Source: Candidatus Poribacteria bacterium
GTDB lineage: Bacteria; Poribacteria; WGA-4E; WGA-3G
Direction of reading: 5' to 3'
Length of the DNA stretch: 64,000 nucleotides
Assembly: GCA_022827185.1 (NCBI GenBank)
Contig: JAJDTM010000055.1
Location: 1 to 64,000 of the forward strand
Of this stretch, positions 1 to 7,070 are shown one piece after another (within the stretch, counting starts at the first letter, position 1; the number at the start of each line of letters is the position of its first letter). Below the pieces are notes generated by a model. The model was not told the DNA's origin. It saw only the letters and a program-made list of their open reading frames with translations, and searched no databases. A program made the position numbers and the translations under genes.

Positions 1-60
1 GAGAACCTCCAGCACGAGTTCCGTCTTAAATTCGGAGGTGAATTTCCTTCGTTTGGCCAT
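1..60 (-). CDS. IS3-family transposase OrfA, N-terminal fragment
   Basis: The start codon is the CAT at 58-60 read on the minus strand. The encoded residues (MAKRRKFTSEFKTELVLEV-like) match the first 20 residues of the intact OrfA at 2356-2640 with a few substitutions. OrfA proteins of this family carry a helix-turn-helix that binds the element ends. The gene runs out of the window, so its completeness is unknown. The substitutions show the two copies have diverged slightly. Confidence 0.85.
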   Translation of the reverse strand, partial: MAKRRKFTSEFKTELVLEVL

Positions 61-140
61 TTAGATAACTCCTTTCAGTGAGATTGTATTATAGCACAAT
101 CTTGTTTTAGGGAGTGGCCTAAAAAACCGTGGGCAGTACA
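1..140 (-). mobile_element. IS3-family element, partial copy at window edge
   Basis: These 140 bases match the right-hand end of the complete IS3-family element at 1481-2719 almost base for base, including the start of orfA and the terminal repeat that ends in GGCAGTACA at 132-140. Only this end is inside the window; the rest lies before base 1. It has the same orientation as the complete copy, so 141-1480 is bracketed by two direct copies. The element has cut the reading frame that resumes at 141. Confidence 0.9.
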
Positions 141-400
141 AAGTAAATACTATTTGGGCTCAGGTCAAACAAGACGAAGCAAAGGAAAAATATTATAGTT
201 TGAATCCAGATACTGCTAAAAAGACTGGTAACTTTCCGGAGGGCGCACTCGTTCATAATTGTGTAACTTGGATTATTGAAACCGAGCGGGCATCGGTAAA
301 CAATCCACTTTTGCCCCGTGTAGATGATGGTAACATTTCTCAATTCGCGAATGAATTGCGTAAAATGGGAGACACCCATGAAACAGGCAAACCTGATTAA
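141..400 (+). pseudogene. Hypothetical protein, N-terminus removed by IS insertion
   Basis: The ORF track starts this frame at a TTG at 200, but the frame is open back to the IS end at 140 and on into the element (KVNTIWAQVKQDEAKEKYYS...). The simplest reading is that the gene was longer and the IS replaced its 5' part. What remains is about 85 residues with an HNCVTW motif. An N-C-x-T/S pattern is found around the catalytic Cys of some papain-like peptidases and amidases, but too little is left to assign a family. The stop at 398-400 overlaps the next gene start at 378 by 23 bases, which suggests translational coupling of a former two-gene unit. Confidence 0.6.
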
Positions 401-1064
401 AATCAGCGAGTTTCAGATAAATGATTATGGGTTTTTGTTGATTTCCGAGACAGATGGCCTGCCATTCTTGGCAGTTGATGAAAAAGGGGTAGCCTTTGAT
501 GCCGGGCCCTTCACAGGGGCCTTTTGTTCTCTGGAAGATTTAGCCAAATTTTTTATCAGAAAAGATGAAAGCGGCGATACATTCTCCTTGCAACTCATGT
601 TTGCAGAGGGAGATGTCTACCCAATGGGTAAAGCGAAATTCAATAAGCGATACAATGATGCATTATGTTGGGCAATCGCAGCGAACAAGCAAATTGCCGA
701 GAAAAAGGGAGATAAACCAGAATATTCCACTTCTTTCGCTAAGGAAGTTGTAAGTAAAATTATAGAGTGTTTGGGAAACGAGGGAGAACTTCTTACCGTC
801 AACCCTCTTATTGAGAAAATTATAGATTCTCCCGATTTCCCTATTGAGAAAATTGTACCTTCTAAGGATAGAGAAAATTTGATCAAGACGGCCAAAGAGC
901 GTTTCTCAATCTTTGTTCCTGATGATTCTGCGCTACTGATCAAAACAATTGCGGGTGTGATTCGTTTGGTGAATGCACAAGTTAAAGATGAAAAAGATTT
1001 TCGGAACAGACCGCGTCACCAAGTTATAAGCGAACGCAACAAAAATCAGGTCTACACATCGTAA
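378..1064 (+). CDS. Hypothetical protein, 228 aa
   Basis: I do not recognise this protein. The track begins at 324, but the ATG at 378 is the better start: GGGAG lies a few bases upstream and the track's first residues overlap the previous gene. The protein is soluble, with no signal peptide or membrane segment. Its C-terminal half is rich in Lys and Glu and looks mainly helical. The 23-base overlap with the truncated gene upstream suggests both were one transcription unit, possibly a protein and its partner or immunity protein; that is speculation. It lies between two IS copies and converges with the 3' fragment of hsdS, whose stop is only a few bases away. Confidence 0.65.
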   Translation: MKQANLIKISEFQINDYGFLLISETDGLPFLAVDEKGVAFDAGPFTGAFCSLEDLAKFFIRKDESGDTFSLQLMFAEGDVYPMGKAKFNKRYNDALCWAIAANKQIAEKKGDKPEYSTSFAKEVVSKIIECLGNEGELLTVNPLIEKIIDSPDFPIEKIVPSKDRENLIKTAKERFSIFVPDDSALLIKTIAGVIRLVNAQVKDEKDFRNRPRHQVISERNKNQVYTS

Positions 1065-1070
1065 GGACTA

Positions 1071-1480
1071 TTACAACAGAATCTGCTCAACTCTCTCTTT
1101 CGCCTCCTCCACAACAGCATCGGCTTCTTGTTGCAGCTGTTTAACCCGATGACGGGTTTTGATGATATAATCAGCGATTTCAGTCTGCTTTTCAATTGGC
1201 GGCTTTGGAATGATTAACTCCTTAAAGAATTCACTTGAGACCCTTTGCTGTCCAGCGGAACCCGTGAAATGCAACGCAGCATGTTTCCGTAAAGACTTCA
1301 TGTGCAACAAAGCATGGATATAGTGAATATTTATCCCTTCTAACGCCCGGAAAACATGAAACTCCGTTGAACCGCATCCGATACCTTCTTTCAAGTTATC
1401 AACAACAGCAGATTTGCCGTTCTCCATACACGGTGTAATTTTTGCCCAAATCAGGTCGTTGTCTTTGAACCTTGTATATC
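1071..1480 (-). pseudogene. hsdS: Type I restriction specificity subunit HsdS, 3' fragment
   Basis: The C-terminal part of an HsdS protein. The motif ITPCMENGK at the start of the fragment is typical of a target-recognition domain, followed by GSTEFHVFRA and a long C-terminal helix (PPIEKQTEIADYI...) of the kind that forms the conserved HsdS spacer helix. The track start at 1517 is inside the IS, so the first eight residues are not native. The partner 5' fragment is at 2720-3235. The two pieces do not join into a full HsdS: the end of TRD1, the central helix and the start of TRD2 are missing, so the IS event also deleted DNA. Functional specificity is very unlikely. Confidence 0.85.
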
Positions 1481-1507
1481 TGAAGTGCATACGCTTATTT
1501 AGGCCAC
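1481..1507 (+). repeat. IS3 left terminal inverted repeat
   Basis: TGAAGTGCATACGCTTATTT followed by AGGCCAC. It pairs with the reverse complement of 2693-2719 at 22 of 27 positions. The perfect core is TTTAGGCCAC. Confidence 0.85.
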
Positions 1508-1519
1508 AATTTCGCAAAG

Positions 1520-2368
1520 TTAAGACAAGTTTTGTCGTTGAAATTCGATAGGTGTCAAATATCCTAACGCCGAATGGGGGCGTTTGAAATTATAGACGTT
1601 TGTGATAAAATCTCCGATGCGATCTCTCGCCTCGGTGATGCTTTCATAGTCATTGAGGTGAACTTCTTCTTCCTTGAGCGTGCGGATGAGTCTCTCAGCA
1701 TATCCGTTCTCCCAAGGGCGTCCGCGACGGGCGACGGAAATCTCAACGCCATGTGCTTTGAGCGTCGCCACATAGACTTTTGAAAGATACTGCACGCCTT
1801 GATCGGAATGATGGATCTCACAGACGCTGTGGCATAATGCCTCTTTGAGAGGCGTGAGCGTCAGAGATTGGTTCAAGTGCTGACTCAGATGCCACCCTCT
1901 GATCATCCGGGTGAAAACATCCATGAGCAGGCAGAGATAGATGAAACGTCCTTTGAGACGAATATAGGTAATATCTGCCACCCAGACCTGATCTTGACGA
2001 GAGACTTCAAGGGTTTCGAGACGATTGCTCCACGGTTTATCCCCTTGAAGCGATCTTGTTGTTTGACACGCACGCTTGACAGAGACCAAGAGATTGTTAG
2101 CTTTCATCAAGCGGGCGACGCGTCGGGTGCCAACGGTGTATCCCTGACGCTGTAGCAACTGCGTGATACGCCTATACCCATATCTCGGATACCGTCGGGC
2201 AAGTTTCTCTATTTCCGAGCGTAGCAGGGCTTCGGACGGATCCTCTTGGGGGTGATAATAGAAACTGCCCCGGTTGACACCGAGAATGCCACAAATATCT
2301 CGCACGGAATGCTCCTTTTGCAATGCGGAAATAAAGCATCGCTTGTCAGCTAATGTTAGTCCAACCAA
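1520..2368 (-). CDS. IS3-family transposase OrfB (DDE integrase)
   Basis: This is the catalytic part of the transposase. An N-terminal HTH_21-like region (residues ~35-95, with RYPRYGYRRITQLLQRQGY) precedes an rve integrase core. The DDE triad is visible: Asp in VWVADITY, Asp in IHHSDQGVQY, and Glu in RPWENGYAERL. It is normally made as an OrfAB fusion by -1 frameshifting at the A-run at 2377-2384. The listed start at 2368 is a TTG inside the overlap and may not be used. Length (282 aa) is normal for the family and the frame is intact, so the element may be active. Confidence 0.92.
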   Translation of the reverse strand: MVGLTLADKRCFISALQKEHSVRDICGILGVNRGSFYYHPQEDPSEALLRSEIEKLARRYPRYGYRRITQLLQRQGYTVGTRRVARLMKANNLLVSVKRACQTTRSLQGDKPWSNRLETLEVSRQDQVWVADITYIRLKGRFIYLCLLMDVFTRMIRGWHLSQHLNQSLTLTPLKEALCHSVCEIHHSDQGVQYLSKVYVATLKAHGVEISVARRGRPWENGYAERLIRTLKEEEVHLNDYESITEARDRIGDFITNVYNFKRPHSALGYLTPIEFQRQNLS

Positions 2369-2640
2369 GTCAATAGTTTTTTTTGGATGTCTAACGCGAC
2401 AGCCATTCTCCCAACGAGTTGCTCAAGGTGGTCAACACGCTTCTGCATTTCGCTCGACGGCTTATCAGTAGAATCAAACAGCGAAGGTGCTTTTTCAAGA
2501 AACTGCTGCTTCCATTTCGAGAGTTGGTCTTCGTTGAGATTGTGACGCCGGCACACTTCTGCTTGCGAACTCGCACCGCTGATAACCTCCAGCACGAGTT
2601 CCGTCTTAAACTCGGAGGTGAATTGCCTGCGTTTGGCCAT
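2356..2640 (-). CDS. IS3-family transposase OrfA
   Basis: 94 aa. The N-terminal helix-turn-helix of the transposase_8 type (RRQFTSEFKTELVLEVISG...VCRRHNLNEDQLSKWKQQF) is followed by a C-terminal coiled-coil/leucine-zipper stretch used for multimerisation. The frame ends QKKLLTWLD at a stop inside orfB. The run of eight A on the coding strand just before it is a classical slippery site for making the OrfAB transposase. Start ATG 2638-2640 with AAGGAG a few bases upstream. Confidence 0.92.
   Translation of the reverse strand: MAKRRQFTSEFKTELVLEVISGASSQAEVCRRHNLNEDQLSKWKQQFLEKAPSLFDSTDKPSSEMQKRVDHLEQLVGRMAVALDIQKKLLTWLD
2377..2384 (-). other. Probable programmed -1 frameshift site
   Basis: Eight A residues on the minus strand near the end of orfA, directly before the orfA stop and at the junction into the orfB frame. 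A run of six or more A here is the known -1 slippage signal in IS3-family elements. Shifting gives a continuous KKTIDLVGLT reading into OrfB. Confidence 0.75.
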
Positions 2641-2692
2641 TAGATAACTCCTTTCAGTGAGATTGCATTATAGCACAATCTTGTTTTAGGGA

Positions 2693-2719
2693 GTGGCCTA
2701 AAAAACCGTAGGCAGTACA
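2693..2719 (+). repeat. IS3 right terminal inverted repeat
   Basis: The right end of the complete element, ending GGCAGTACA. The same end is present at 114-140 in the partial copy. Confidence 0.85.
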
Positions 2720-3235
2720 ACCCGTTATCTCTCTTTGTATCTGTAGCTTACCAAAGGAAGAGTTTAGGTAGTGAAGCAAGTAAATAGGGTTCACATCAGC
2801 TTTGGCCCTCAGTAAAAATAGATGCTCATTTATATTCTGTTCAATATGTTCTGTACTGTTGACAATCCCAATTTTTCCTGTAGTCGCGCCATCTTTTACT
2901 AAAAGTAGATCGTTGATTCGGGTTTCTGTTTTGTTGTGTAAACTATGGAACTCCTCGGAGATGTATCTCGGTGTACTAACTTCTATTTCACATTGATCAT
3001 TTATATGTTCACCGCCGAGACTTAATACACCAGCCTGTATATTAGCAACCCCGCCTTCCGGCCGCTTTCCACTGTCTATTAACTGTAACAAATCAGCAAG
3101 CCTTTTTACGTTATTCGAGTTACTTAACCGATTTTGAAAAACCTTATAGTGATTTTGATAGTAGAAAGGATCAATACGTCTTTTCGCTGTTTCGCCCCAA
3201 TAGGTGAGAAAAATTTGATTTTCCCTATCAGGGCT
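2720..3235 (-). pseudogene. hsdS: Type I restriction specificity subunit HsdS, 5' fragment
   Basis: The reading frame given from 3091 in the track is open further upstream to a stop at 3278. It encodes KRRIDPFYYQNHYKV..., then RPEGGVANIQAGVLSLGGEHI, and LLLVKDGATTGKIGIV, an HsdS target-recognition domain 1 pattern, ending FGKLQIQREITG at the IS boundary. The next residues in the track come from the IS. No ATG, GTG or TTG is found in this frame between the upstream stop and the TTG at 3091, so the native start is unclear; either an unusual start is used or the 5' end is also damaged. The gene directly follows hsdM, the usual M-S order. Confidence 0.8.
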
Positions 3236-5502
3236 TACGCGAAAAAATCTGGATTCTCTATAAACTTTCGATATTCTTCACAGATCGTATTAAGATCGTT
3301 AATCTCGTCTTTACGTCCCGTTGCGTCATAGCCAATACGCTCAGCGATCGCCATGAAAATTGGGTGATTGGCGTTTTCGCGAACCCACTCGCGGATGTCC
3401 TCTGCGTTCTGATCTTCCCATTCTTCCTTAACAATGTCAATCTGTTCCTTGTATTTTGCTTTGATTTCGCTTTCCCACTCCGGATCAACTGCTGCTTTGA
3501 ATACTGCTTTGTATTCCTTCTCCAGCGCGTTCAACTTGCTCATCTGTGCCTTAAGTTCCGCGAGCGCGGTTTGTGCGTTGAATAATTCAAATTCTGTGGT
3601 AGGTGTGGACTCAATTTCTGGGAAGAAAAAGGTACTGAGTCTTTGAACAGTTTTCGTTGGCGTTTTGTTAAGTTTCTGATTTAAGGCATCAATACTGTCC
3701 AAAATAGCGATGAATTGCTGCCTATAGGTTTCTGTTACATCAACTTGTGCTGGAGAGCCTTTTGCGATAATAGACCGTCGATCATCTTCAAGTGCTTCAA
3801 TCTTAGGTACATAGATCGCCTCGTTCTTTACAGTAATTTGATTGATGGCCGCTTGATAGCGTTCATATTCCTGTTTTGATAACTTTCGGAGAAACAGGAT
3901 GGACGTTTTAACACCGGCACCGTAATGTGAAAAAGCGATCTGTGGTAGCGAAACAACTGCAAGGATTTGGAAGTGCCGTTCAACATAATCGCGGACATCT
4001 TGCAGCGAAGAGTTGGTCAAAATACCGTCCGGTAGGATAATCGCGAGTTTTCCAGTTTCCCATTTGAGGAAGTCGAAACAGCGTTCAAGAAACAGAATTT
4101 CAGTCTTTCGAGAAGTTTTTCCTTTACCAAGTTCGTAATTTTCAAGATAAGGCAGTTCTGCCTGTTTAATGTCTGCTCCGAAAGGTGGATTTGTAAGGAT
4201 TACATCAAATTTCTCTTTTTCAAAACTGCTGTGTTGGTTGCGGAGCGTATCAAAACCGACAAGTGCATCATTGCTGATAACGTTGCTATGCCCATCATCG
4301 TGAATAATCATATTCATCTTTGCAACGCGGGCAATAGAGTCGTTAACTTCAATGCCGAAGAGTCGCTTTTCAGCGAAATCGTGCCAATGGAGATAATGTT
4401 CTCGGCTTTCTTTATCATGGTAGTCGGATGCCTGTTTACGAATGTAATCCATGGCGTGTAGCAGGAACCCTCCTGAACCGCAGGCAGGATCGAGGACGAG
4501 TTCTTCGTGGTGTGGTGTAACCATATCCACCATAAACTCAACCACCTCGCGAGGCGTAAAGAATTGTCCGATTTCCCCTTTGAAAAAATTCCCTAAGAAC
4601 CGCTCAAAAGCAATGCCTTTTACGTCTAAATCAGTTTGGTTGAGGCTAATTCCCTGCAAGTGATTGACGACAGAAAACAGCCTGTTTTCATCAACTTCAA
4701 TATTCTCCGTAAACACCTCTGGGTCTTGTACCTTTGCTTCCTGATAGAGTGCATTAATTCGATTTGCAACAGATTCTGGTTTTTCATGCGTCTTAATCTG
4801 AAAATCGTAAGGTTCCCCGTCTCGTCTCGCCTTCTTTTCATCTCGGATTTTGATAAAAAGAATCTTGGCAAGTTCATCAAATGCTTGTGTAGGCGCAAAT
4901 TTGCCACCTTGCCAGAGCGTTTGGTGACATTTTTCGAGGACGCGAATAAGGTCGCCCCTTTCAATGACGGAAGGTTCCGAACAAGGGATACCTTTTAGAT
5001 ATCGCCATTCTTGGACTTTGTTGTATCCTATCGGCGGATCGGCGATAATGTTTTCTGTGCGTTCACCCGGCTTATAATTTTTAACATCATGAGAAATACG
5101 CGTATGCCCAGCAACGACAACGGTGTAATACGCCCCCAGTGAGTTACAGTTCCCGAAAGCTTGTTCAACCGCTTGTTTGAATTCTGCATCGGAAATTCCT
5201 TCCTTTTTGCACTCAACCACAATGAAAGGATCTTTCTTATCATCGTCTTGGAAAACAACAATATCGGCACTGTCAGAAGGTGTCCTGCGTGGAACAGTTA
5301 CCTCCAAATCTATTCGGTTTTGGGAGTATTGAAAATGCTCGATTAACTCGACGTAAAACTTTGCACGGACCTGCTCTTCTGGATCGGTAAATCTATATTT
5401 TTTGTTGGGAGCGATGTAGCGAATTGTTGTCCCTTCATTGAGGAATTCAATATAGCCTTTTTGCGCTCCGATCTGAAGGAAATCGGTTTGGTTGCTTCTC
5501 AC
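3235..5502 (-). CDS. hsdM: Type I DNA methyltransferase HsdM with N-terminal nuclease-like domain
   Basis: 755 aa, well above the ~500 of a standard HsdM. Residues ~25-170 resemble the HSDR_N nuclease fold, with DIVVFQDDD and PFIVVECKKEG giving a D...ExK pattern. Residues ~210-560 are the N6-adenine methylase core: helical N-domain, GQFFTPREVVEFMV, SAM motif LDPACGSGGFLL, catalytic motif LTNPPFG. The C-terminal ~150 aa is charged and helical. It transfers methyl groups to adenine in complex with HsdS, but the adjacent hsdS is broken. Start is GTG at 5502 with AGGT upstream. No hsdR is in the window, so whether the N-domain cuts DNA in a single-chain system is open. Confidence 0.9.
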   Translation of the reverse strand: MRSNQTDFLQIGAQKGYIEFLNEGTTIRYIAPNKKYRFTDPEEQVRAKFYVELIEHFQYSQNRIDLEVTVPRRTPSDSADIVVFQDDDKKDPFIVVECKKEGISDAEFKQAVEQAFGNCNSLGAYYTVVVAGHTRISHDVKNYKPGERTENIIADPPIGYNKVQEWRYLKGIPCSEPSVIERGDLIRVLEKCHQTLWQGGKFAPTQAFDELAKILFIKIRDEKKARRDGEPYDFQIKTHEKPESVANRINALYQEAKVQDPEVFTENIEVDENRLFSVVNHLQGISLNQTDLDVKGIAFERFLGNFFKGEIGQFFTPREVVEFMVDMVTPHHEELVLDPACGSGGFLLHAMDYIRKQASDYHDKESREHYLHWHDFAEKRLFGIEVNDSIARVAKMNMIIHDDGHSNVISNDALVGFDTLRNQHSSFEKEKFDVILTNPPFGADIKQAELPYLENYELGKGKTSRKTEILFLERCFDFLKWETGKLAIILPDGILTNSSLQDVRDYVERHFQILAVVSLPQIAFSHYGAGVKTSILFLRKLSKQEYERYQAAINQITVKNEAIYVPKIEALEDDRRSIIAKGSPAQVDVTETYRQQFIAILDSIDALNQKLNKTPTKTVQRLSTFFFPEIESTPTTEFELFNAQTALAELKAQMSKLNALEKEYKAVFKAAVDPEWESEIKAKYKEQIDIVKEEWEDQNAEDIREWVRENANHPIFMAIAERIGYDATGRKDEINDLNTICEEYRKFIENPDFFA

Positions 5503-5534
5503 TTGTGCCTACCTGCTACTTGAATAAAATTGAT

Positions 5535-5633
5535 AGGACTTACGCATTTCCTCTTAAAGTCCCCCTGATAAGGCGGATTTAGGGGGTTTAAACTAAAAAA
5601 TCTACCATCGCGTTCTAAATTCGCGTGAGTCCT
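5535..5633 (+). repeat. Dispersed palindrome-ended repeat, copy 1 (99 bp)
   Basis: Begins AGGACTTACGC and ends GCGTGAGTCCT, an 11-bp inverted repeat with one mismatch. It carries an internal C-rich/G-rich hairpin core (CCCCCTGATAAGG...). Copies 2 and 3 lie at 27067-27156 and 50612-50701, with a partial relative at 6112-6150. It lies just upstream of hsdM and explains the spurious ORF at 5499-5774. Confidence 0.8.
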
Positions 5634-6230
5634 GATTGATATGATTATAGGTGTTCTGGGACTGTTTGTCAAATCAAAAATTCGTTGATATGTTGCAGGA
5701 CGGACGCAGCAAACCTCTGTTCCCCGAGGTCCCCGTGCCTCGGTACAGGATTCAAAGCGTCCAATTTTTCCCAAATAGCGTTTGCGTCCATCGTAAATAA
5801 AAAATAAATTTGCCTTTCTACATTATATATGTTATTATATAAATAATAATTGGATTATATTAAGCATTCTAAAACACGAAAATAACCCTCAGTCGGACAA
5901 AAGGAGTATAGAACGGAGGTCGAGTTAAAACCAAACGACTTTTTTCTTAACGACTCATAGTTGCCGCTAACGCAAATGTTACACTTTTCGCCAAATTATT
6001 TTTTTTTTGAAATAGGCACCCATAACACAATCGCCTCTGAACCCTTACAACAACTAAGTTTATCCCGATAGTCCATCCATGCCCAATGTTACACAAGTGT
6101 AACATTTTAAGGACTTACGCACTGCCTCTTAACGTCCGCTGATAAGACGGATTACGGATAACTGACAGCTCACGATCCAAATAGAGGAGAAAAGCCTTAT
6201 TAAAAAAACGCAAAGTCACGTCACATTCCC

Positions 6231-6389
6231 CGTCACACGTGGGTTCTGCACGTCACATGTGACGTGCAAAACCTCACATTAACGTCACACAGAGTCGTCT
6301 ATTGAAGTCTCGGTTGGATTCATCTACAACTTATTATCCTATTGTCACGTGGGTTCTGCACATCACAGTGACATGCAAAACCTCACATT
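6231..6389. repeat. Two direct repeats each carrying a CACGTCA-type palindrome
   Basis: Copy 1 (~6231-6279) and copy 2 (~6344-6389) share GTGGGTTCTGCA...GCAAAACCTCACATT. In copy 1 the centre (6247-6268) is a perfect 22-bp palindrome built on TGCACGTCACA and its complement. In copy 2 it is degenerate. The arrangement could be a dimeric-protein operator or a mobile hairpin unit; the sequence does not decide. Confidence 0.6.
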
Positions 6390-6434
6390 ATATAGTGAAT
6401 TCTAAAAATATCTATACATGGACAATGTTCCAAG

Positions 6435-6463
6435 TTCCCCCCGGATAAGGGGGTTAGGGGGGT
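6435..6463 (+). repeat. C-run/G-run palindromic core repeat
   Basis: CCCCCCGGATAAGGGGGTTA followed by GGGGGGTT. It is the same core as in the 90-99-bp dispersed repeats and in the purH insertion at 30898-30926, here without the outer inverted ends. Confidence 0.6.
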
Positions 6464-6619
6464 TAGTTCGCGACAAAGAATGTATAAGTAATTACAGGAT
6501 CTGCTATAAAACATCACATACAATCGAAGCAGTCACAATTCGGAGAGTGCTTCTACCGGGGTGTGTCGGGATTCGGAAATCCCTCCTACAAGAGAATTGA
6601 ATGGCTCTGATTTGGATAC

Positions 6620-6761
6620 CAGGACTATTTAGTTTTCGGTTCCAATCTTAGTTTTGGTTGACAGATGTTAACGTTTGGACGCAAGCTCGCGAGCACAGCT
6701 CGCTCCTACAGGGAGATTATATTCACATATCTAAAGCAAATATGTAAAACTAAATGCCCTG
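6620..6761. mobile_element. MITE-like element, copy 1 (142 bp)
   Basis: The ends CAGGACTATTTAGTTTT and AAAACTAAATGCCCTG form ~16-17-bp imperfect inverted repeats. A direct repeat ATTTGGATAC flanks it exactly (6610-6619 and 6762-6771), as expected of a target duplication. The interior has a CTCGCGAGC...GCTCGCTCC palindromic segment and no ORF. A related end (GAATGGCTCTG) abuts it at ~6598-6608, so two insertions may be nested here. Other copies are at 19423-19534 and 63857-63986. Confidence 0.7.
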
Positions 6762-7070
6762 ATTTGGATACCTTTTCTACTTGATTACGCCAAGAAAACA
6801 CTGTACAATAGAAGTAAGGATATTCATTGACAGAAACCGGTTGCTGATGGCTAACTGCCGACTGCTAATTATCCTGAAAATCCTAAAATCCTGTGAATCC
6901 TGATTCTGACACCTATACACAAAATTTCATAGCAAATTTCATAGCAACTTTTATAAAAACCGCCTAAAACCCAGTCAGTATCTATATTTACAACGTTTTT
7001 GAAATTTACCAATTTTTGAATTTTGCTATGAAAACTGTGAAATTAGCTTCATTTCTTTAAGGTATCTTAG

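Larger units (their letters stand above)
1481..2719 (-). mobile_element. Complete IS3-family insertion sequence, 1239 bp
   Basis: Both transposase frames (orfA, orfB) are present with an A-rich frameshift site between them. The ends are 27-bp inverted repeats (1481-1507 and 2693-2719) matching at 22 of 27 positions and starting with TG, as in the IS3 family. No short target duplication is visible: the flanks read TATC on the left and ACCC on the right. The element sits inside hsdS, and the lack of a duplication together with the missing central part of hsdS points to a deletion next to the element after insertion, or to recombination between copies. A second copy in the same orientation ends at base 140. 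Confidence 0.92.
5634..7070. other. Repeat-rich intergenic region without a convincing gene
   Basis: About 1.4 kb between hsdM and the first WD40 gene. The only listed ORFs (5499-5774, 6418-6600) run through dispersed repeats and have no protein-like composition. The region contains a partial copy of the AGGACTTACGC repeat (~6112-6150), a pair of palindrome-bearing direct repeats (6231-6389), a C/G-run core (6435-6463), a MITE-like insertion (6620-6761) and an AATCCT-type short tandem repeat near 6870-6905. Base composition is AT-rich around 5800-6000. The promoter of the WD40 gene should lie near its end, but no clear sigma-70 match was found. Confidence 0.6.

Noticed and set aside
617-943. 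Minus-strand ORF of 108 aa opposite the 228-aa gene
   Set aside because: No start site support; the opposite strand has the better start and composition.
1-2719. Composite transposon bounded by the two IS3 copies
   Set aside because: Two direct copies are present, but only one end of the first is visible and the segment carries parts of broken genes, not a passenger set. Recombination between copies explains it as well.
1481-2719. Target-site duplication of the IS3 element
   Set aside because: Flanks TATC and ACCC do not match; I could not find a 3-5-bp direct repeat.
5499-5774. ORF of 91 aa on the minus strand
   Set aside because: It runs through the dispersed repeat at 5535-5633, overlaps the hsdM start, and its product has no protein-like pattern.
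6418-6600. ORF of 60 aa on the plus strand
   Set aside because: It covers a C/G-run repeat core and other repeat sequence; no ribosome-binding site.
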